Positions 8,551 through 19,326 are shown, numbered from the stretch's first letter. The stretch is DNA of 64,000 nt from CAZTHK01 sp964613215 (GCA_964613215.1 CAZTHK010000006.1:87164-151163), one strand, 5' to 3'. Numbers and translations are program-made. The notes: generated by a model not told the origin, from the sequence alone.

Positions 8551-11500
8551 TTACCGGCTCCCGCCGGCATTGTCTTCTTTCGCCATTCCTTCAGTGCGTT
8601 TCAGCATCCAGAGATAGGCATCCTCCAGGGTGGGAGTGACACCCTCGGCATCATCCCCGGGCTTTTCCCGGCTGAGGCAGCGGACCCTGGTCCGGTCTCC
8701 TGCCCTCATGTGGTGAACCACTATCATCTTCCGCTTGAGGGACTCCAGTTCGGAAGGGTCTACATAGAACTGCCAGGTCACTCCCCGGGCCGTTTCGGTC
8801 ATCCTGGAGGGCTCCCCCAGATAACAGAGATTACCCCTGTCCAGAACTGCCACCCGGTTGCATGAACTGCTGATATCTTCGATGATATGGGTGGAGAAGA
8901 TAACCACTCTCTCCCTGCTCAACTCCACCAGCAGGTTTCTGAACCTTATCCTCTCCCTGGGATCCAGCCCGGCGGTAGGTTCGTCCACCACCAGAATCCT
9001 GGGCAGGTGCAGAAGAATCTGAGCTATGCCTATCCGCTGTTTCATCCCTCCGGAAAAGGATCCAATCTTCTCCCCCCGGCGACTCTCCATATGCACAGCC
9101 GATAGAACGTAATCCACCAGTTCCCTCCTCTCCTCCCTGCCGGTTTTTCCCTTCAGCATGGCCTGATAATCGAGAAAATCCTCCGCCTTCATATTCTGGT
9201 AGGCACCGAATTCCTGGGGCAGATAGCCGATCAGCCCCTGAAGCTCCTCCCGGTACCGGTTTACATCCAGATCATTTATCCACACCCTCCCGTAACTCTG
9301 CTCCAGTATCCCGCAGATTATCCTCATCAGGGTGGTCTTTCCCGCTCCGTTGGGACCCAGCAGCCCGAACATCCCGCTGCCTATCTCCACACTCACCCCA
9401 TCCAGAGCTCTGAATGATTGTTTCCTTCTGCCAATTACCGGCACCTGTTTTATCAGCCGGTACACACTCCGCCGGAGTGAAGCGAACCGCCCCTCTATCC
9501 TTTCCACGTTGACCTTCTCCCGGTGGAGTCGGTTGGAAACAGAATAAACTGCCAGAGCTGTGTACCAGACTATGGCGATGAATATCACCAGGGAAGGATT
9601 ATCCCAGCGCAGATAGAACAGCACCAGGTGAAACAGGGGGAATCCCCACTTGAATAATTCTTCTCCCATCCCGAGATATTTCAACCCTGCCGGCTGCCCT
9701 TTCTCCCTCCACCTTCGCCTCAGCCACACCCCCGGATTCTTCCACATACAGATTATATAAAAGAATACAGCATGGGTCAGAACAAACAGCCAGAAGGGGC
9801 TGTCCAGGAAAAAATAGACGAAGTATATCAGGAAACCCAGCAGCGGTACCTGCCAGATCAGCGAATCGGTGTCCAGCCTTCCGCCGGCACCTTCCTCCGG
9901 AAGCGACTTTGAGTCATCAGCTGCAATTCCACCCTCTGCAATTCTCTTTCCCCTGTTCCAGTCCCTGACAAACCTGCTTCTCCGGTCGTATATCTTTACT
10001 ATGTTTCTCAAGGTTATCCTGATAGGCTGATCCGGAGATATAAACCCGGCTCTGGCCCGGCGGAGGCTGTTCATCACCAGATAGGTCGATCCGGGGATCA
10101 CATTCAGGGAGGCATAAATATATACCATCCTCCATATAATCGAATCCACCTTCAGATATATCAGAATGCAAAGGCCGGCGAACAGTATCAGCTGAACCGC
10201 CTTGATCCACCCCTGTAACTCTCTGAACCACTGGATGGCATTTTCCAGCCATAAATAAACCACCGGCACGAAAACCAGGGTGAAAACCGTACTCAGAGAC
10301 AATCCTCCTATCACCGTTATGGCGAAGGGGGCTCCGATCAGGCCCGCCTCCGCCTCCTTCCCCATGGCCAGGGGTATCATGGCAAATATGGTGGTAATGG
10401 CGGTAATAAGAATGGGTCTCACCCTGGCCCGGCCCGCCTCCATTATGGCTCTGGAACGTCGGTATCCCCTTCTGCGCAGGATAAGGGTATAGTCGATAAG
10501 AATTATCCCGTTGTTGACTACCACTCCCAGCAGTATCAGCATCCCTATCAGACTGTACATATTCAGAATGGATGTCCCGGTGAATATCAGGGCCCACAGG
10601 GATCCTACTGCGGCAAGGGGCACAGTGAACATAATAACCACCGGTGCGTGGAAGGATTCGAATACCGATGCCAGTATCATATAAATCAGAATAAAGGCCA
10701 CAGTGATAAGAAATATGTACTCGCTGTAGTCAGACTCATCGTGAACCACCTCTACCGCCACACCGGGAGGAATGCTGAGCTGGCTGATCATCCCATCCAC
10801 CTCCGCTCTGGCAGCATCCAGCAGCGAGCGGGAATCATTTACCTCACTCTGAAAGGAGTAGCTGACCTCTATTACCTTCTCCTGGTTAATCCTCTCTATT
10901 CCCGGCATTCCGTAGGAATAAATAATATCCCCCAGCTCCCGGAGCTGGAAGGCCGCCCCTCCCTGACCCCGGATAATCAGCTTCCTCAGATCATCAACAC
11001 CCCTCTCTGCCGGCTTCCCCTCCCCTGTGGTCCTGACCACCATGTCATACTCCTGGTTGTCCTTCTTGAAGGGGCGGGTGGATTCCGTCTCCGGCTGAAA
11101 GCTGTTGATCTCCGTGATGATCGATGACACGGGGATGTCATAGGTCCGCAGCAGCCGGTTGTCCAGGTGCAGATGAATCTCCGGGCTCCTGTCCGAGATA
11201 CTCATGCTGGCCCTCTCTACCGGGCTCAACTCTCCCAGATAATATTCTATATCCGCAGCTACCTTGATCATAATCTCAAAGTCGCTACCCTTCACTACCA
11301 CCTTCTCCCTGTGCGCTCCTATCCCGAACATCCTGAGCATACTGGCACTTCCCCCCATTCCTCCCCTCCTGAAGCCGACAGAACCTCCCGGCTCATCGAA
11401 GCTTATATCCCCGGCTTCAAAATCTTTTATCTTCCTTTTTGCCAGCTCCTTCACCTCGCCCATACTTCGTCCGTCTATCTCCTTATAATCCTCCTTCAGC

Positions 11501-13329
11501 CTGAAGGTTATCTCCGCCTCCTCCTGCTCCACCCTGGTTATCATATTTTCAACATGAGGGATATCGCCCGCCATCTTCTCCAGCTCTCCTGCCGCCGCAT
11601 CGGTCTTCTCCAGAGTGGACCCCGAAGGCATGGCCAGGTAAAGCTTGAAGTATGATTGTTCCGCCTCCTCGGTCACATTCCTGCTCAGGGCCAGACATAT
11701 TAACAGGCTGGCAAAGAAAACCACTACTGCTCCCACCACAGTGCGGGCAGGATGCCTCAGGGCGGTTTTGAGAATGACGGCGTAAATCTGGATCAACCTG
11801 TTTCTCCTGGAAAGAATCCGGAATCTGGCCTCTCCGCCCCTCTCCCTCCTGCGGAGCAAGAATCCGGTCACCATGGGAATCAGCACCAGCGCTACCAGCA
11901 GGGAAACCAGCAGGGTGGATATGATGGACACCCCCACATGCCTGCCGGTAAGCTTTATCACGAATGCGGACGAAAATATGAAGGGAAGAAATACGATAAT
12001 GGTGGTAGCGGTGGCTGCGGTGACAGATCGCCACACCTCCCTTACCCCCTGAGAGATGGCTGTCACCATCTTCCTGCCCCGGGAGATAAGCCGGTATATA
12101 TTCTCCAGCACCACCACACTGTTATCCAGCAGCATCCCCACTGCCAGGGCCATCCCCACCAGGGTGAGGGTATTGATGGTTATCCCGGCGGCATAGAAGA
12201 AGTTCAGGGCGGTGAACACCGATATGGGTATGGCCAGAGCCACTATCACCACCAGTCTGAGATTGCGGAGGAACATCCACAGCACCAGGATGGCCAGAAT
12301 ACCACCTATCACCCCCAGCCGTATGACCATATTTATGTTTTCCCTTATGGTTTCGGATGAGTCATACTGGACCATCACCTCCACATCCTGTCCCTCAAGA
12401 TCCCGGTTTATCTCATCTATCACCGAGCGGACAGTGGATGCCAGTTCTATCAGATTAACCTGCGATTCCCTGGTAAGCTCAACAGTTACCGCATTCTTGC
12501 CGTTGACCCTGCTTATCGATTCCTCCTCCCGGACCCCGAAACTTATATCCGCAATATCTCCCAGCAGCACCGGCCCATCCTCTATCACGGTGATATTCTC
12601 CAGTTCGGTTATATCGTTGTATTCTGTCACCACATTAACGAACTGCCTCCGCTGACCCTCCTCTGTCTCCCCTGCAAAGGTATTGCCGGCTCCGCTGGCG
12701 GCGATAAGATTCATTATTCCACCGGTGGTTATACGGTAGGCTTCACAGGTCCGTTCATCCAGAACTATCCGGACCGATTTCCTCCTTCCTCCCCTTACCT
12801 CTACACCGGCAATCCCATCTATACTTTCCAGCCTCTCCACAACCTCCTCCTCTACGATCTGCCTTACCCGGTCGACTCCACCTCCCCCCAGCACCTGCAA
12901 TCCCATGAATTTGTCGGTCATGCTCTCGGTATCCAGCTTGGTCACCACCACCCTGAAATTCTCCGGCAGGGATGGAGTGACTGCGTTGATTCTCTCCTGG
13001 AGCTTCAGATAGGCGTGATTCATGCTGGTACCCTGCTGGTAATAGGCGAATATGGTCCCCCGGTTCCGTCCGGCGCTGGATGAGATCTCCTCCACATTCG
13101 CCGACATGCTCACCACTCCCTCCAGGGGAATTACCACCTCCTGCTCCATATATTCGGGGTCCACCTCTCCGTAATAGGGTAAAGCGTGAACAATAAGGAA
13201 GGGCAACTCTGCATTGGGGAGCAGTTCCACCGGCAGAAACTGATAGGAGACCACGCCCAGCAGGACCAGGCCGGCAAAGATCATGATGATGGATATTTTT
13301 CTGTCAATTACCAGTTGTCCGAATCTCAT
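8551..13329 (-). CDS. RND-family efflux pump fused to an ABC transporter ATPase domain
   Basis: A single 1592-residue frame. Residues 1 to about 1035 are a complete RND permease: a first membrane helix near residue 12, two large periplasmic loops, and the TM4 motif GMLLDNSVVVLEN with its conserved Asp. Residues about 1040-1300 form an extra region with roughly seven hydrophobic segments that I cannot place in a family. Residues 1305-1592 are a full ABC ATPase: Walker A GPNGAGKT (1325-1332), signature SGGMKQ (1426-1431), Walker B ILVVDE (1445-1450), H-loop His1481. RND pumps run on ion gradients and ABC proteins on ATP, so joining both in one chain is unusual. The DNA shows no break or frame change between the parts. 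It follows another RND gene by 39 nt and precedes an ABC permease gene. The spare membrane region may be the ATPase's permease partner. Confidence 0.88.
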   Translation of the reverse strand: MRFGQLVIDRKISIIMIFAGLVLLGVVSYQFLPVELLPNAELPFLIVHALPYYGEVDPEYMEQEVVIPLEGVVSMSANVEEISSSAGRNRGTIFAYYQQGTSMNHAYLKLQERINAVTPSLPENFRVVVTKLDTESMTDKFMGLQVLGGGGVDRVRQIVEEEVVERLESIDGIAGVEVRGGRRKSVRIVLDERTCEAYRITTGGIMNLIAASGAGNTFAGETEEGQRRQFVNVVTEYNDITELENITVIEDGPVLLGDIADISFGVREEESISRVNGKNAVTVELTRESQVNLIELASTVRSVIDEINRDLEGQDVEVMVQYDSSETIRENINMVIRLGVIGGILAILVLWMFLRNLRLVVIVALAIPISVFTALNFFYAAGITINTLTLVGMALAVGMLLDNSVVVLENIYRLISRGRKMVTAISQGVREVWRSVTAATATTIIVFLPFIFSSAFVIKLTGRHVGVSIISTLLVSLLVALVLIPMVTGFLLRRRERGGEARFRILSRRNRLIQIYAVILKTALRHPARTVVGAVVVFFASLLICLALSRNVTEEAEQSYFKLYLAMPSGSTLEKTDAAAGELEKMAGDIPHVENMITRVEQEEAEITFRLKEDYKEIDGRSMGEVKELAKRKIKDFEAGDISFDEPGGSVGFRRGGMGGSASMLRMFGIGAHREKVVVKGSDFEIMIKVAADIEYYLGELSPVERASMSISDRSPEIHLHLDNRLLRTYDIPVSSIITEINSFQPETESTRPFKKDNQEYDMVVRTTGEGKPAERGVDDLRKLIIRGQGGAAFQLRELGDIIYSYGMPGIERINQEKVIEVSYSFQSEVNDSRSLLDAARAEVDGMISQLSIPPGVAVEVVHDESDYSEYIFLITVAFILIYMILASVFESFHAPVVIMFTVPLAAVGSLWALIFTGTSILNMYSLIGMLILLGVVVNNGIILIDYTLILRRRGYRRSRAIMEAGRARVRPILITAITTIFAMIPLAMGKEAEAGLIGAPFAITVIGGLSLSTVFTLVFVPVVYLWLENAIQWFRELQGWIKAVQLILFAGLCILIYLKVDSIIWRMVYIYASLNVIPGSTYLVMNSLRRARAGFISPDQPIRITLRNIVKIYDRRSRFVRDWNRGKRIAEGGIAADDSKSLPEEGAGGRLDTDSLIWQVPLLGFLIYFVYFFLDSPFWLFVLTHAVFFYIICMWKNPGVWLRRRWREKGQPAGLKYLGMGEELFKWGFPLFHLVLFYLRWDNPSLVIFIAIVWYTALAVYSVSNRLHREKVNVERIEGRFASLRRSVYRLIKQVPVIGRRKQSFRALDGVSVEIGSGMFGLLGPNGAGKTTLMRIICGILEQSYGRVWINDLDVNRYREELQGLIGYLPQEFGAYQNMKAEDFLDYQAMLKGKTGREERRELVDYVLSAVHMESRRGEKIGSFSGGMKQRIGIAQILLHLPRILVVDEPTAGLDPRERIRFRNLLVELSRERVVIFSTHIIEDISSSCNRVAVLDRGNLCYLGEPSRMTETARGVTWQFYVDPSELESLKRKMIVVHHMRAGDRTRVRCLSREKPGDDAEGVTPTLEDAYLWMLKRTEGMAKEDNAGGSR

Positions 13330-13368
13330 CGATTCTCACCGCCTGACAGCAGAAGATTCCCGGGCCGG

Positions 13369-16300
13369 TTAACTCCGGCCGGTTCCCGCCAGAGCATCCA
13401 GCACCCTGTATACACAGGGGATAACGAAAAGGGTAAGAATAGTGGAGGTCACCAGCCCCCCTGTAACCGCCAATGCCATGGGGGAGCGTAGCGAAGCGCT
13501 CTCTCCGAATCCGAAGGTCAGGGGGAGGAGAGCCAGGATGGTGGTAACGCTGGTCATGATTATGGGCCTTATTCTGCGCCTTCCCGCCTCCAGTATGGCA
13601 TCCCGGACGGGCATCCCCTCCCTCTTAAGCTGATTGATGGCATCCACCAGAATGATGGAATCGTTCACCGCGATCCCGGCCAGCATTATGATGCCTATGT
13701 ATGCCATGACATTAAGAGTCTTGCCCATTATCAGAAAGATCAGTATGGCACCCACCCCGGCCAGGGGGATGGTAAGCAGAATAGTGAAGGGATGTATCAG
13801 CGACTCGAACTTCGAAGCCATGACCATATAAACCAGTATCACCGATAGTATCAGGGCAAATCTCAGGCTCCGGAAGGAGCTCTTCCTCTTCTCCTCCTCG
13901 CCGGTGACCTTGATTTTGTAACCGGCGGGATGATCGATACCTGCCAGTGCCTCCCCGGTCATCTCCACCACATGATCAAAGGCTATCCCCTCCCGGTAGT
14001 CCGCCGATACCCTTCCTATCCGTATCTGGTTCCGCCTGATTATCTTCCGGGGAGCGCGGTCGAATGTGATGCTGGCCACCTCCCCCAGTCTTACATCCCC
14101 GCTTGAGCCGGGAATCAGTATCCGGTCCAGTTCACTTATTCCCACCGGCGGAAGCCTGACCACTATATCCCTTAATTCTCCCTCATGCTCCCAGGTGCCC
14201 GCATCCCTTCCGGTTAACTTATCACTCAGCTGGCTGGTTATGGTATTTACTCCCACATTGTTAATGCCCGCCTTCAACCTGTCCACCACCACATCCACCT
14301 CCGGCCGGCCCTCCTCCAGGCTGGTTTCGATGTTGTAGAGAAAATCCAGACCGGCAAGCTTCTCCCTTACCTCTCCACTCAGAGCGGTCAATGTCTCCAG
14401 GTCATCCCCCATGATATCCACGGTTATGGGAGACGATTCTGTTCCCAGTATGGTCTGCAGCACCGACTGATCCCGGACGAACCTCACCTCCATTCCCTCT
14501 ATGCCCGAAAGCTCCGGGCTCAACGCTGCAATAATATCCCCCATCCCGGTTCTCTCCTGCTGTTTCAGAATAATTCTTATATCAGCAGTATTCTCATCCT
14601 CGAATACAGTGGCTCCGCTCGCCATCAGGCCGGTGGCCGGCCCTACCCTGCTGTAGATCTTTTCCGCCCTTTTCCCTGCTATCTGCCTGATTATCTCCTC
14701 TATGTTGACTACAGTACTGCGGGTCCTCTCCAGGCTGGTCCCCTCCGGAAGGGTCAGTTCCAGCGAGAATTCCCCGGCCTGGGTCCCCGGCATGAACTCA
14801 CTTCCCACCACCGGGATCAACAGAAGGGTCCCCCCCACCAGCAGGGCGGAGAGTGCTATCACCAGCCAGCGTCTGTTCAGCACCCTGTCCAGCACACCGG
14901 GGTACCAGTCGAATCTTACCGAGCCCTTCCTCAGATAACCTCTTGGTTTTTCAGAGCCGGAAGTCCCTCCCTCCATCTCCGCTTTTCCCCCCGTTGAGGC
15001 ACACCCTCCCCCGAGAAATCTGCTGGCCAGCATGGGAATTACCAGAACAGCCACTACCAGCGAAGAGATAAGGGCGAAGGCAACCGTCCAGGCCTGCTCT
15101 CTGAACAGCTCCCCCGAGGCACCATGGAGATAAACGATGGGCAGAAAAACCACTATTGTGGTAATGGTGGAAGCAATAATAGCTCCCCCCACCTGGGAGG
15201 TTCCCTCTATGGAGGCTTCTCCCAGGCTCAATCCCTCTTCGTGGTTTCGGACTATACTCTCCACCACCACGATGGCATTGTCCACCAGCATCCCCGCCCC
15301 CAGGGCCAGTCCCCCCAGGGTCATTATATTCAGGGTCAATCCCCTGAAATACATCATGTTGAAGGTCGCCACCACCGATATGGGAATGGCCACCCCTATT
15401 ATGGCGGTGGTTCCCAGGCGCCGCAGAAAGAGGTAAAGCACCACTATTGCCAGCAGGGCACCGATAAGGGCGGTCTGTTCCACTTCGTTTACCGAAGCCC
15501 TGATAAAATCGCCCTGATTTCTTATTGCCTCCAGATGATACCCGGGCAGGGCCTCCTCGATCTCCTTCAGAGACTCCTCCAGGGCCTCCGTTACCTTCAC
15601 CGTGTTGTATCTGATCTCCCGGTAAACGGACAGTCCCAGGCATCTGCTGCCGTTGAGCCTGACCACACTCTCCGGTTCGCTGTTGCGTAGCTTCACCTCC
15701 GCAATGTCCTTGAGATACACCGGGACCTTCTTCCCCTCCGCTGAAGCTCCCGCCAATTCTCCCGCTCCCCGATCCTCCTGCTTGAAAGTCACAATCACAT
15801 TTTCTATATCCTCCAGGGAACTATAGGCTGAAACCCCTTTTACCAGATACCTCAGCCCCATCTCCACCACCGTACCCCCGGAAATATTCCGGTTGAGGGA
15901 TTCCACCGTACTGGCAACATTCTCGGGAGTAAGGCCAAAGGCCTCCAGGGTGTAGTTATCCGTCTCGATTACCACCTCCTTCTCCTCCCCACCCGATATC
16001 TCCACCTCCGCCACACCGTCGAGCCTTACCAGCTTGTTGCGAATGTAGTTCTCGGCGATTCTTCTCAGCTCGTCCGGATCGGTCATGGTGGTATGGGAGA
16101 GGGCGATAAGCATTATGGGATCGGTGTTGGGATCGTGCCGTGATATGTTTATCTCATCGATATCCTCTGCATTCTGCCCCATATCGGTTATGGCCTTCTG
16201 AACACTCAGGAATGCCTCCTCCATATCGGTATCCCACTCATACTCGGCGGTAATCTGAGCTCCCCCCACCTTGATCACCGAAGACACCCCCACCACCCCT

Positions 16301-16527
16301 TTCTCCCTGATAACCAGTGCCTCTATATTTTCCACAAACCTCTCCTCTATCTCTCCGGGGGGGAACTCGCCGGCCTCCAGTTCGATGAAGATGCGGGGGT
16401 TGTTCAGCTCCGGAAACAGATCTATCCCCAGCCTGCTGAATGAGATATAGCCCAGAAGCAGTATACCCGTTACTATCATGGTCACCGCGACGGGGCGTTT
16501 TATGGAGAAGTTCGAAATTCCTCTCAT
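13369..16527 (-). CDS. RND-family efflux pump inner-membrane subunit
   Basis: About 1053 residues, normal for HAE/HME-type RND pumps. The start is typical (NFSIKRPVAVTM), two large periplasmic loops follow, and TM4 carries GMLVDNAIVVVES with its conserved Asp; the second half repeats the layout with GIAVNDSIILVD. It should form a trimer that exports a substrate through the neighbouring membrane-fusion protein and TolC channel. The ATG at 16527 is preferred because AAGGA lies about nine bases upstream; an ATG at 16533 and a GTG at 16545 are also in frame. It is a paralogue of the RND half of the next gene; two RND pumps in one operon may form a heteromeric pump, as in MdtBC. Substrate unknown. 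Confidence 0.93.
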   Translation of the reverse strand: MRGISNFSIKRPVAVTMIVTGILLLGYISFSRLGIDLFPELNNPRIFIELEAGEFPPGEIEERFVENIEALVIREKGVVGVSSVIKVGGAQITAEYEWDTDMEEAFLSVQKAITDMGQNAEDIDEINISRHDPNTDPIMLIALSHTTMTDPDELRRIAENYIRNKLVRLDGVAEVEISGGEEKEVVIETDNYTLEAFGLTPENVASTVESLNRNISGGTVVEMGLRYLVKGVSAYSSLEDIENVIVTFKQEDRGAGELAGASAEGKKVPVYLKDIAEVKLRNSEPESVVRLNGSRCLGLSVYREIRYNTVKVTEALEESLKEIEEALPGYHLEAIRNQGDFIRASVNEVEQTALIGALLAIVVLYLFLRRLGTTAIIGVAIPISVVATFNMMYFRGLTLNIMTLGGLALGAGMLVDNAIVVVESIVRNHEEGLSLGEASIEGTSQVGGAIIASTITTIVVFLPIVYLHGASGELFREQAWTVAFALISSLVVAVLVIPMLASRFLGGGCASTGGKAEMEGGTSGSEKPRGYLRKGSVRFDWYPGVLDRVLNRRWLVIALSALLVGGTLLLIPVVGSEFMPGTQAGEFSLELTLPEGTSLERTRSTVVNIEEIIRQIAGKRAEKIYSRVGPATGLMASGATVFEDENTADIRIILKQQERTGMGDIIAALSPELSGIEGMEVRFVRDQSVLQTILGTESSPITVDIMGDDLETLTALSGEVREKLAGLDFLYNIETSLEEGRPEVDVVVDRLKAGINNVGVNTITSQLSDKLTGRDAGTWEHEGELRDIVVRLPPVGISELDRILIPGSSGDVRLGEVASITFDRAPRKIIRRNQIRIGRVSADYREGIAFDHVVEMTGEALAGIDHPAGYKIKVTGEEEKRKSSFRSLRFALILSVILVYMVMASKFESLIHPFTILLTIPLAGVGAILIFLIMGKTLNVMAYIGIIMLAGIAVNDSIILVDAINQLKREGMPVRDAILEAGRRRIRPIIMTSVTTILALLPLTFGFGESASLRSPMALAVTGGLVTSTILTLFVIPCVYRVLDALAGTGRS

Positions 16528-16692
16528 TGCCATTCTTTCCTTCACTCAACTTCCGCTGTCTCATCCGGAAAGCCGGTTTAGTGGTAATGTAAAACCGGCG
16601 CCCTCTAAATAATGCTGATTGAGCCGGGGGAACCCGGCCTGCTCCAATCAGCATATCCAACCCTGCCGCAGGTCAGTGCCGGCCTCAGCATT

Positions 16693-17751
16693 CTATCTGA
16701 TTATTCTGACCTCAGAGCGGTCTCTCAGGGTTTCAAACCCTCCCACCACCAGCCTCTCGTTCTTTTTCAGCCCCTTTACCACCTCAACCTCCTCCGGATT
16801 TTCCAGGCCGGTTTCTATAACCCTTTCCCGGGCCCTTCCCTGCCTCACCACAAAAACGGTCTTTCCCTGCCTTCTTGACAGTACTATATCCTTGGGAATT
16901 ACCACGGTACTGTCCCGGCGTGCCACGATAATCTCGGCCTTTATGAACATCCCCGGCCGGAGGATATAATCCGGGTTCTCTACCACCATTGCTGCGGTGA
17001 AGGAGCGGGTATCGGGATCGATTGCAGGTGACACCTGGGTAATGTTTCCGGTCAGGGTGTCGTCCGGAATGGAATAATTCATCACCCTCACCTCCTGGCC
17101 CGGCTTGATAACATTCATATCCCTGGCGGGAAGATCCACCTCAGTGTAAAGCCTGCTGTAGTCCAGCACCCTGGCCATCTCTGTTCCAGCCTCTACCTTA
17201 ACCCCGGGGGTATGATAGGGGAGGGAGACGATCCATCCGTCGAAGGGCGCCTTCACCTTCAACTTTTCCAGGCTGATCAGGGCATTATTATAGCTGTAAC
17301 GGGCGTCGATGTATGCCTTCTGGGCATTCTTCACATCTTTGAGCGTTGCTCCCCCCTTTTCATAGAGGGACTGCTGGCTCTGATACTCCAGCCTGGTGGT
17401 CTCCAGGTTGAGTTTCTGCGACTCTATCTTCACATTATTCTCCACCTCCGGATTATCCAGGTGGACTATCCCGGCTCCTTCATTCACCCGGTCACCCATC
17501 TGAAAGGGCCTGTTGGTGAGGGGATTCTCCAGAAGCCGGTAGTATCCCCCGTTCTCAGCCTTCAGGGCAACCTCCTTCTCTGCGTAAACCGTAGAGGTAG
17601 CCACCACAAACTCCTCTATCCCCCCAAGCTGGATCTCCCTAACCGTAACCGGCACCTTTATCTCCGTTTCCATACCGGCCTCCTCACCCCCGCAGGAAGA
17701 GAGCAGTAACAGCAGAAGACCGGCTGCAAATATTTTTCTGAATTCAGACAC
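16693..17751 (-). CDS. RND efflux membrane-fusion lipoprotein (HlyD/AcrA family)
   Basis: About 352 residues. It starts with a lipoprotein signal (LLLLLLSSCGG), then a barrel-sandwich lipoyl-like half, a coiled-coil hairpin of about 70 residues (NVKIESQKLNLETTRLEYQSQ onward), the second lipoyl half (VKAPFDGWIVSL) and a beta-barrel and membrane-proximal domain. It would link the RND trimer to TolC in the periplasm, anchored by lipid. The GTG at 17751 is preferred: it lies 2 nt after the TolC stop and has AAGGAAG upstream, and it places the signal peptide at the N-terminus. Translation is probably coupled to the TolC gene. Confidence 0.92.
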   Translation of the reverse strand: MSEFRKIFAAGLLLLLLSSCGGEEAGMETEIKVPVTVREIQLGGIEEFVVATSTVYAEKEVALKAENGGYYRLLENPLTNRPFQMGDRVNEGAGIVHLDNPEVENNVKIESQKLNLETTRLEYQSQQSLYEKGGATLKDVKNAQKAYIDARYSYNNALISLEKLKVKAPFDGWIVSLPYHTPGVKVEAGTEMARVLDYSRLYTEVDLPARDMNVIKPGQEVRVMNYSIPDDTLTGNITQVSPAIDPDTRSFTAAMVVENPDYILRPGMFIKAEIIVARRDSTVVIPKDIVLSRRQGKTVFVVRQGRARERVIETGLENPEEVEVVKGLKKNERLVVGGFETLRDRSEVRIIR

Positions 17752-17753
17752 CT

Positions 17754-19235
17754 TTACTTCCTTTCTATAGCTGGAGCACTCTTTTCGAAATCCCACAGGG
17801 ATTTTATCTTCAATTCCAGCAAAAGCAGTTTGTATTCTATCAGCGCGGAGGCCCGGCTAACCTTTGCTTTGGAAAGCTGGGTCTGAATTTCTCCCAGCTC
17901 CTTGCTGGAAATCTCCCCGTTCCTGTACTTTTCCAGGCTTATATCATAGGTCAACTGAGCATTTCTTACACTCTGCCGGGCTATCTCTATCTGGGCCTCC
18001 TGATTCTTCAGATTCCGGCAGGTCTGCCTGATACTTATGATTATGTTATCCTCCTGTTCCTTCATGGAGAGTTTGCCGGACTCCAGGCTGGTCCGGGCCG
18101 CCTCTACCCGGTTCTCCTTCTCCCCCCAGTCCCACAGGGGAATCTCCAGAGAGAGGGAAACCCGCTGATTCTCGTCGGGGGCTTCATATATGTCCCGGAT
18201 TTTATCACTGGTACCGGTTATCCCGTAAGAAAGATTGAGGCTGCCCCAGAATTCGTTAGTGGCCCCCGCCTCCATTACACTATTCCTGGCCTTCTCCAGA
18301 TCTATCTCCCTCTGACGCAACTCCATCCGGTTCTCCAGACCCCACCGGACAGCCTTATCCAGGGAGACCTCTACCTTATGGTAATCGATATCGGCAACCA
18401 GAGATATATCCTCATACAGGGAGAGTCCGATGGCCTGCTTGAAACTGTCCCTGGCGTTTTCCAGTGCTACCTTGCTGTTCTGCAGGCTGGACTCGCTGTT
18501 GGAGAGATCCAACTCCGCCTGATACAGCTGCTCCCTGGTCTCCAGACCCGTTTCCACCTTATCCCTCATTATATAGTAGGCCTTCTCCTGATTGTTATAC
18601 TCCTCCATGGCTATATCCAGATTCATCCTGGCCTGGTAAACATTGTAGAAGACCTGAACTACCTTCTGTTCCAGGGCCAGGGTCTGAATATCGTACTGCA
18701 TTTGCTGGTTCTCCAGATCGAGCTCCAGCTCCCTAAGATCCAATCTGGTCCTGTTGTAGGTGAACAGGGGCTGTTCATACTCCAGGTAGAGTTCGTTCAC
18801 GAAGGTCTCATCCCGTTCATCGTTGTATTCGCTGTAGGAATCCCTCCAGCTGAGTTCATTCTTCAGGGATATGGTACCATCGGTCAATGCAATGGGCTGC
18901 TCGATCTGAAATCTTCCGTACGAATATCTGGTCTCCTGGATATAGTACTTCGATACTATGGGATAGAAATCTCTTCTGTTGGTGTAGGAGATGGGAGTGA
19001 TGGAGAGGCTGAATTGTGATTTCAACCCGGCCCGGCGGGCGCTAAGTAATGCTTTGCTGCGCTTGAGGTTGTATCGGGCATGCATGATGTCGGGGCTGTT
19101 CTCCATGGCAGTCCGGAGTGCCTCATCCAGGGTAATCTCCCGCTGAGCGGAGAGGCCGGAGGGCAACAATAACAATATGAAAACAATAAACTTCAACGAT
19201 ACAATACACATACTGCGTCTGACATTATCATGCAA
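17754..19235 (-). CDS. TolC-family outer-membrane efflux protein
   Basis: About 493 residues, with a signal peptide (FIVFILLLLPSGLSAQ) and two repeats of the outer-membrane efflux protein family: the repeat start ITLDEALRTAMENSPDI, long heptad-rich helices, and short strand pairs. It forms the trimeric exit duct for the RND pumps downstream. The TTG at 19235 has GGAGGTGG six bases upstream; an ATG at 19211 also gives a good signal peptide but has no ribosome site. The gene follows the permease fusion gene by about 90 nt, the widest gap in the operon, so an internal promoter is possible. Confidence 0.9.
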   Translation of the reverse strand: MHDNVRRSMCIVSLKFIVFILLLLPSGLSAQREITLDEALRTAMENSPDIMHARYNLKRSKALLSARRAGLKSQFSLSITPISYTNRRDFYPIVSKYYIQETRYSYGRFQIEQPIALTDGTISLKNELSWRDSYSEYNDERDETFVNELYLEYEQPLFTYNRTRLDLRELELDLENQQMQYDIQTLALEQKVVQVFYNVYQARMNLDIAMEEYNNQEKAYYIMRDKVETGLETREQLYQAELDLSNSESSLQNSKVALENARDSFKQAIGLSLYEDISLVADIDYHKVEVSLDKAVRWGLENRMELRQREIDLEKARNSVMEAGATNEFWGSLNLSYGITGTSDKIRDIYEAPDENQRVSLSLEIPLWDWGEKENRVEAARTSLESGKLSMKEQEDNIIISIRQTCRNLKNQEAQIEIARQSVRNAQLTYDISLEKYRNGEISSKELGEIQTQLSKAKVSRASALIEYKLLLLELKIKSLWDFEKSAPAIERK

Positions 19236-19326
19236 CTGTATCCACCTCCCCAACTTATGTGATTAAGTAATATTGATTTCAACAAAAAATCCCATGCTTT
19301 CTGCTTATTTATATTTATTCTAATTT

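Noticed and set aside
19254..19282. Possible internal promoter (TTGAAA-N17-CATAAG) before tolC
   Set aside because: The predicted start of transcription would fall inside the best ribosome site for tolC, so it is kept only as a possibility.
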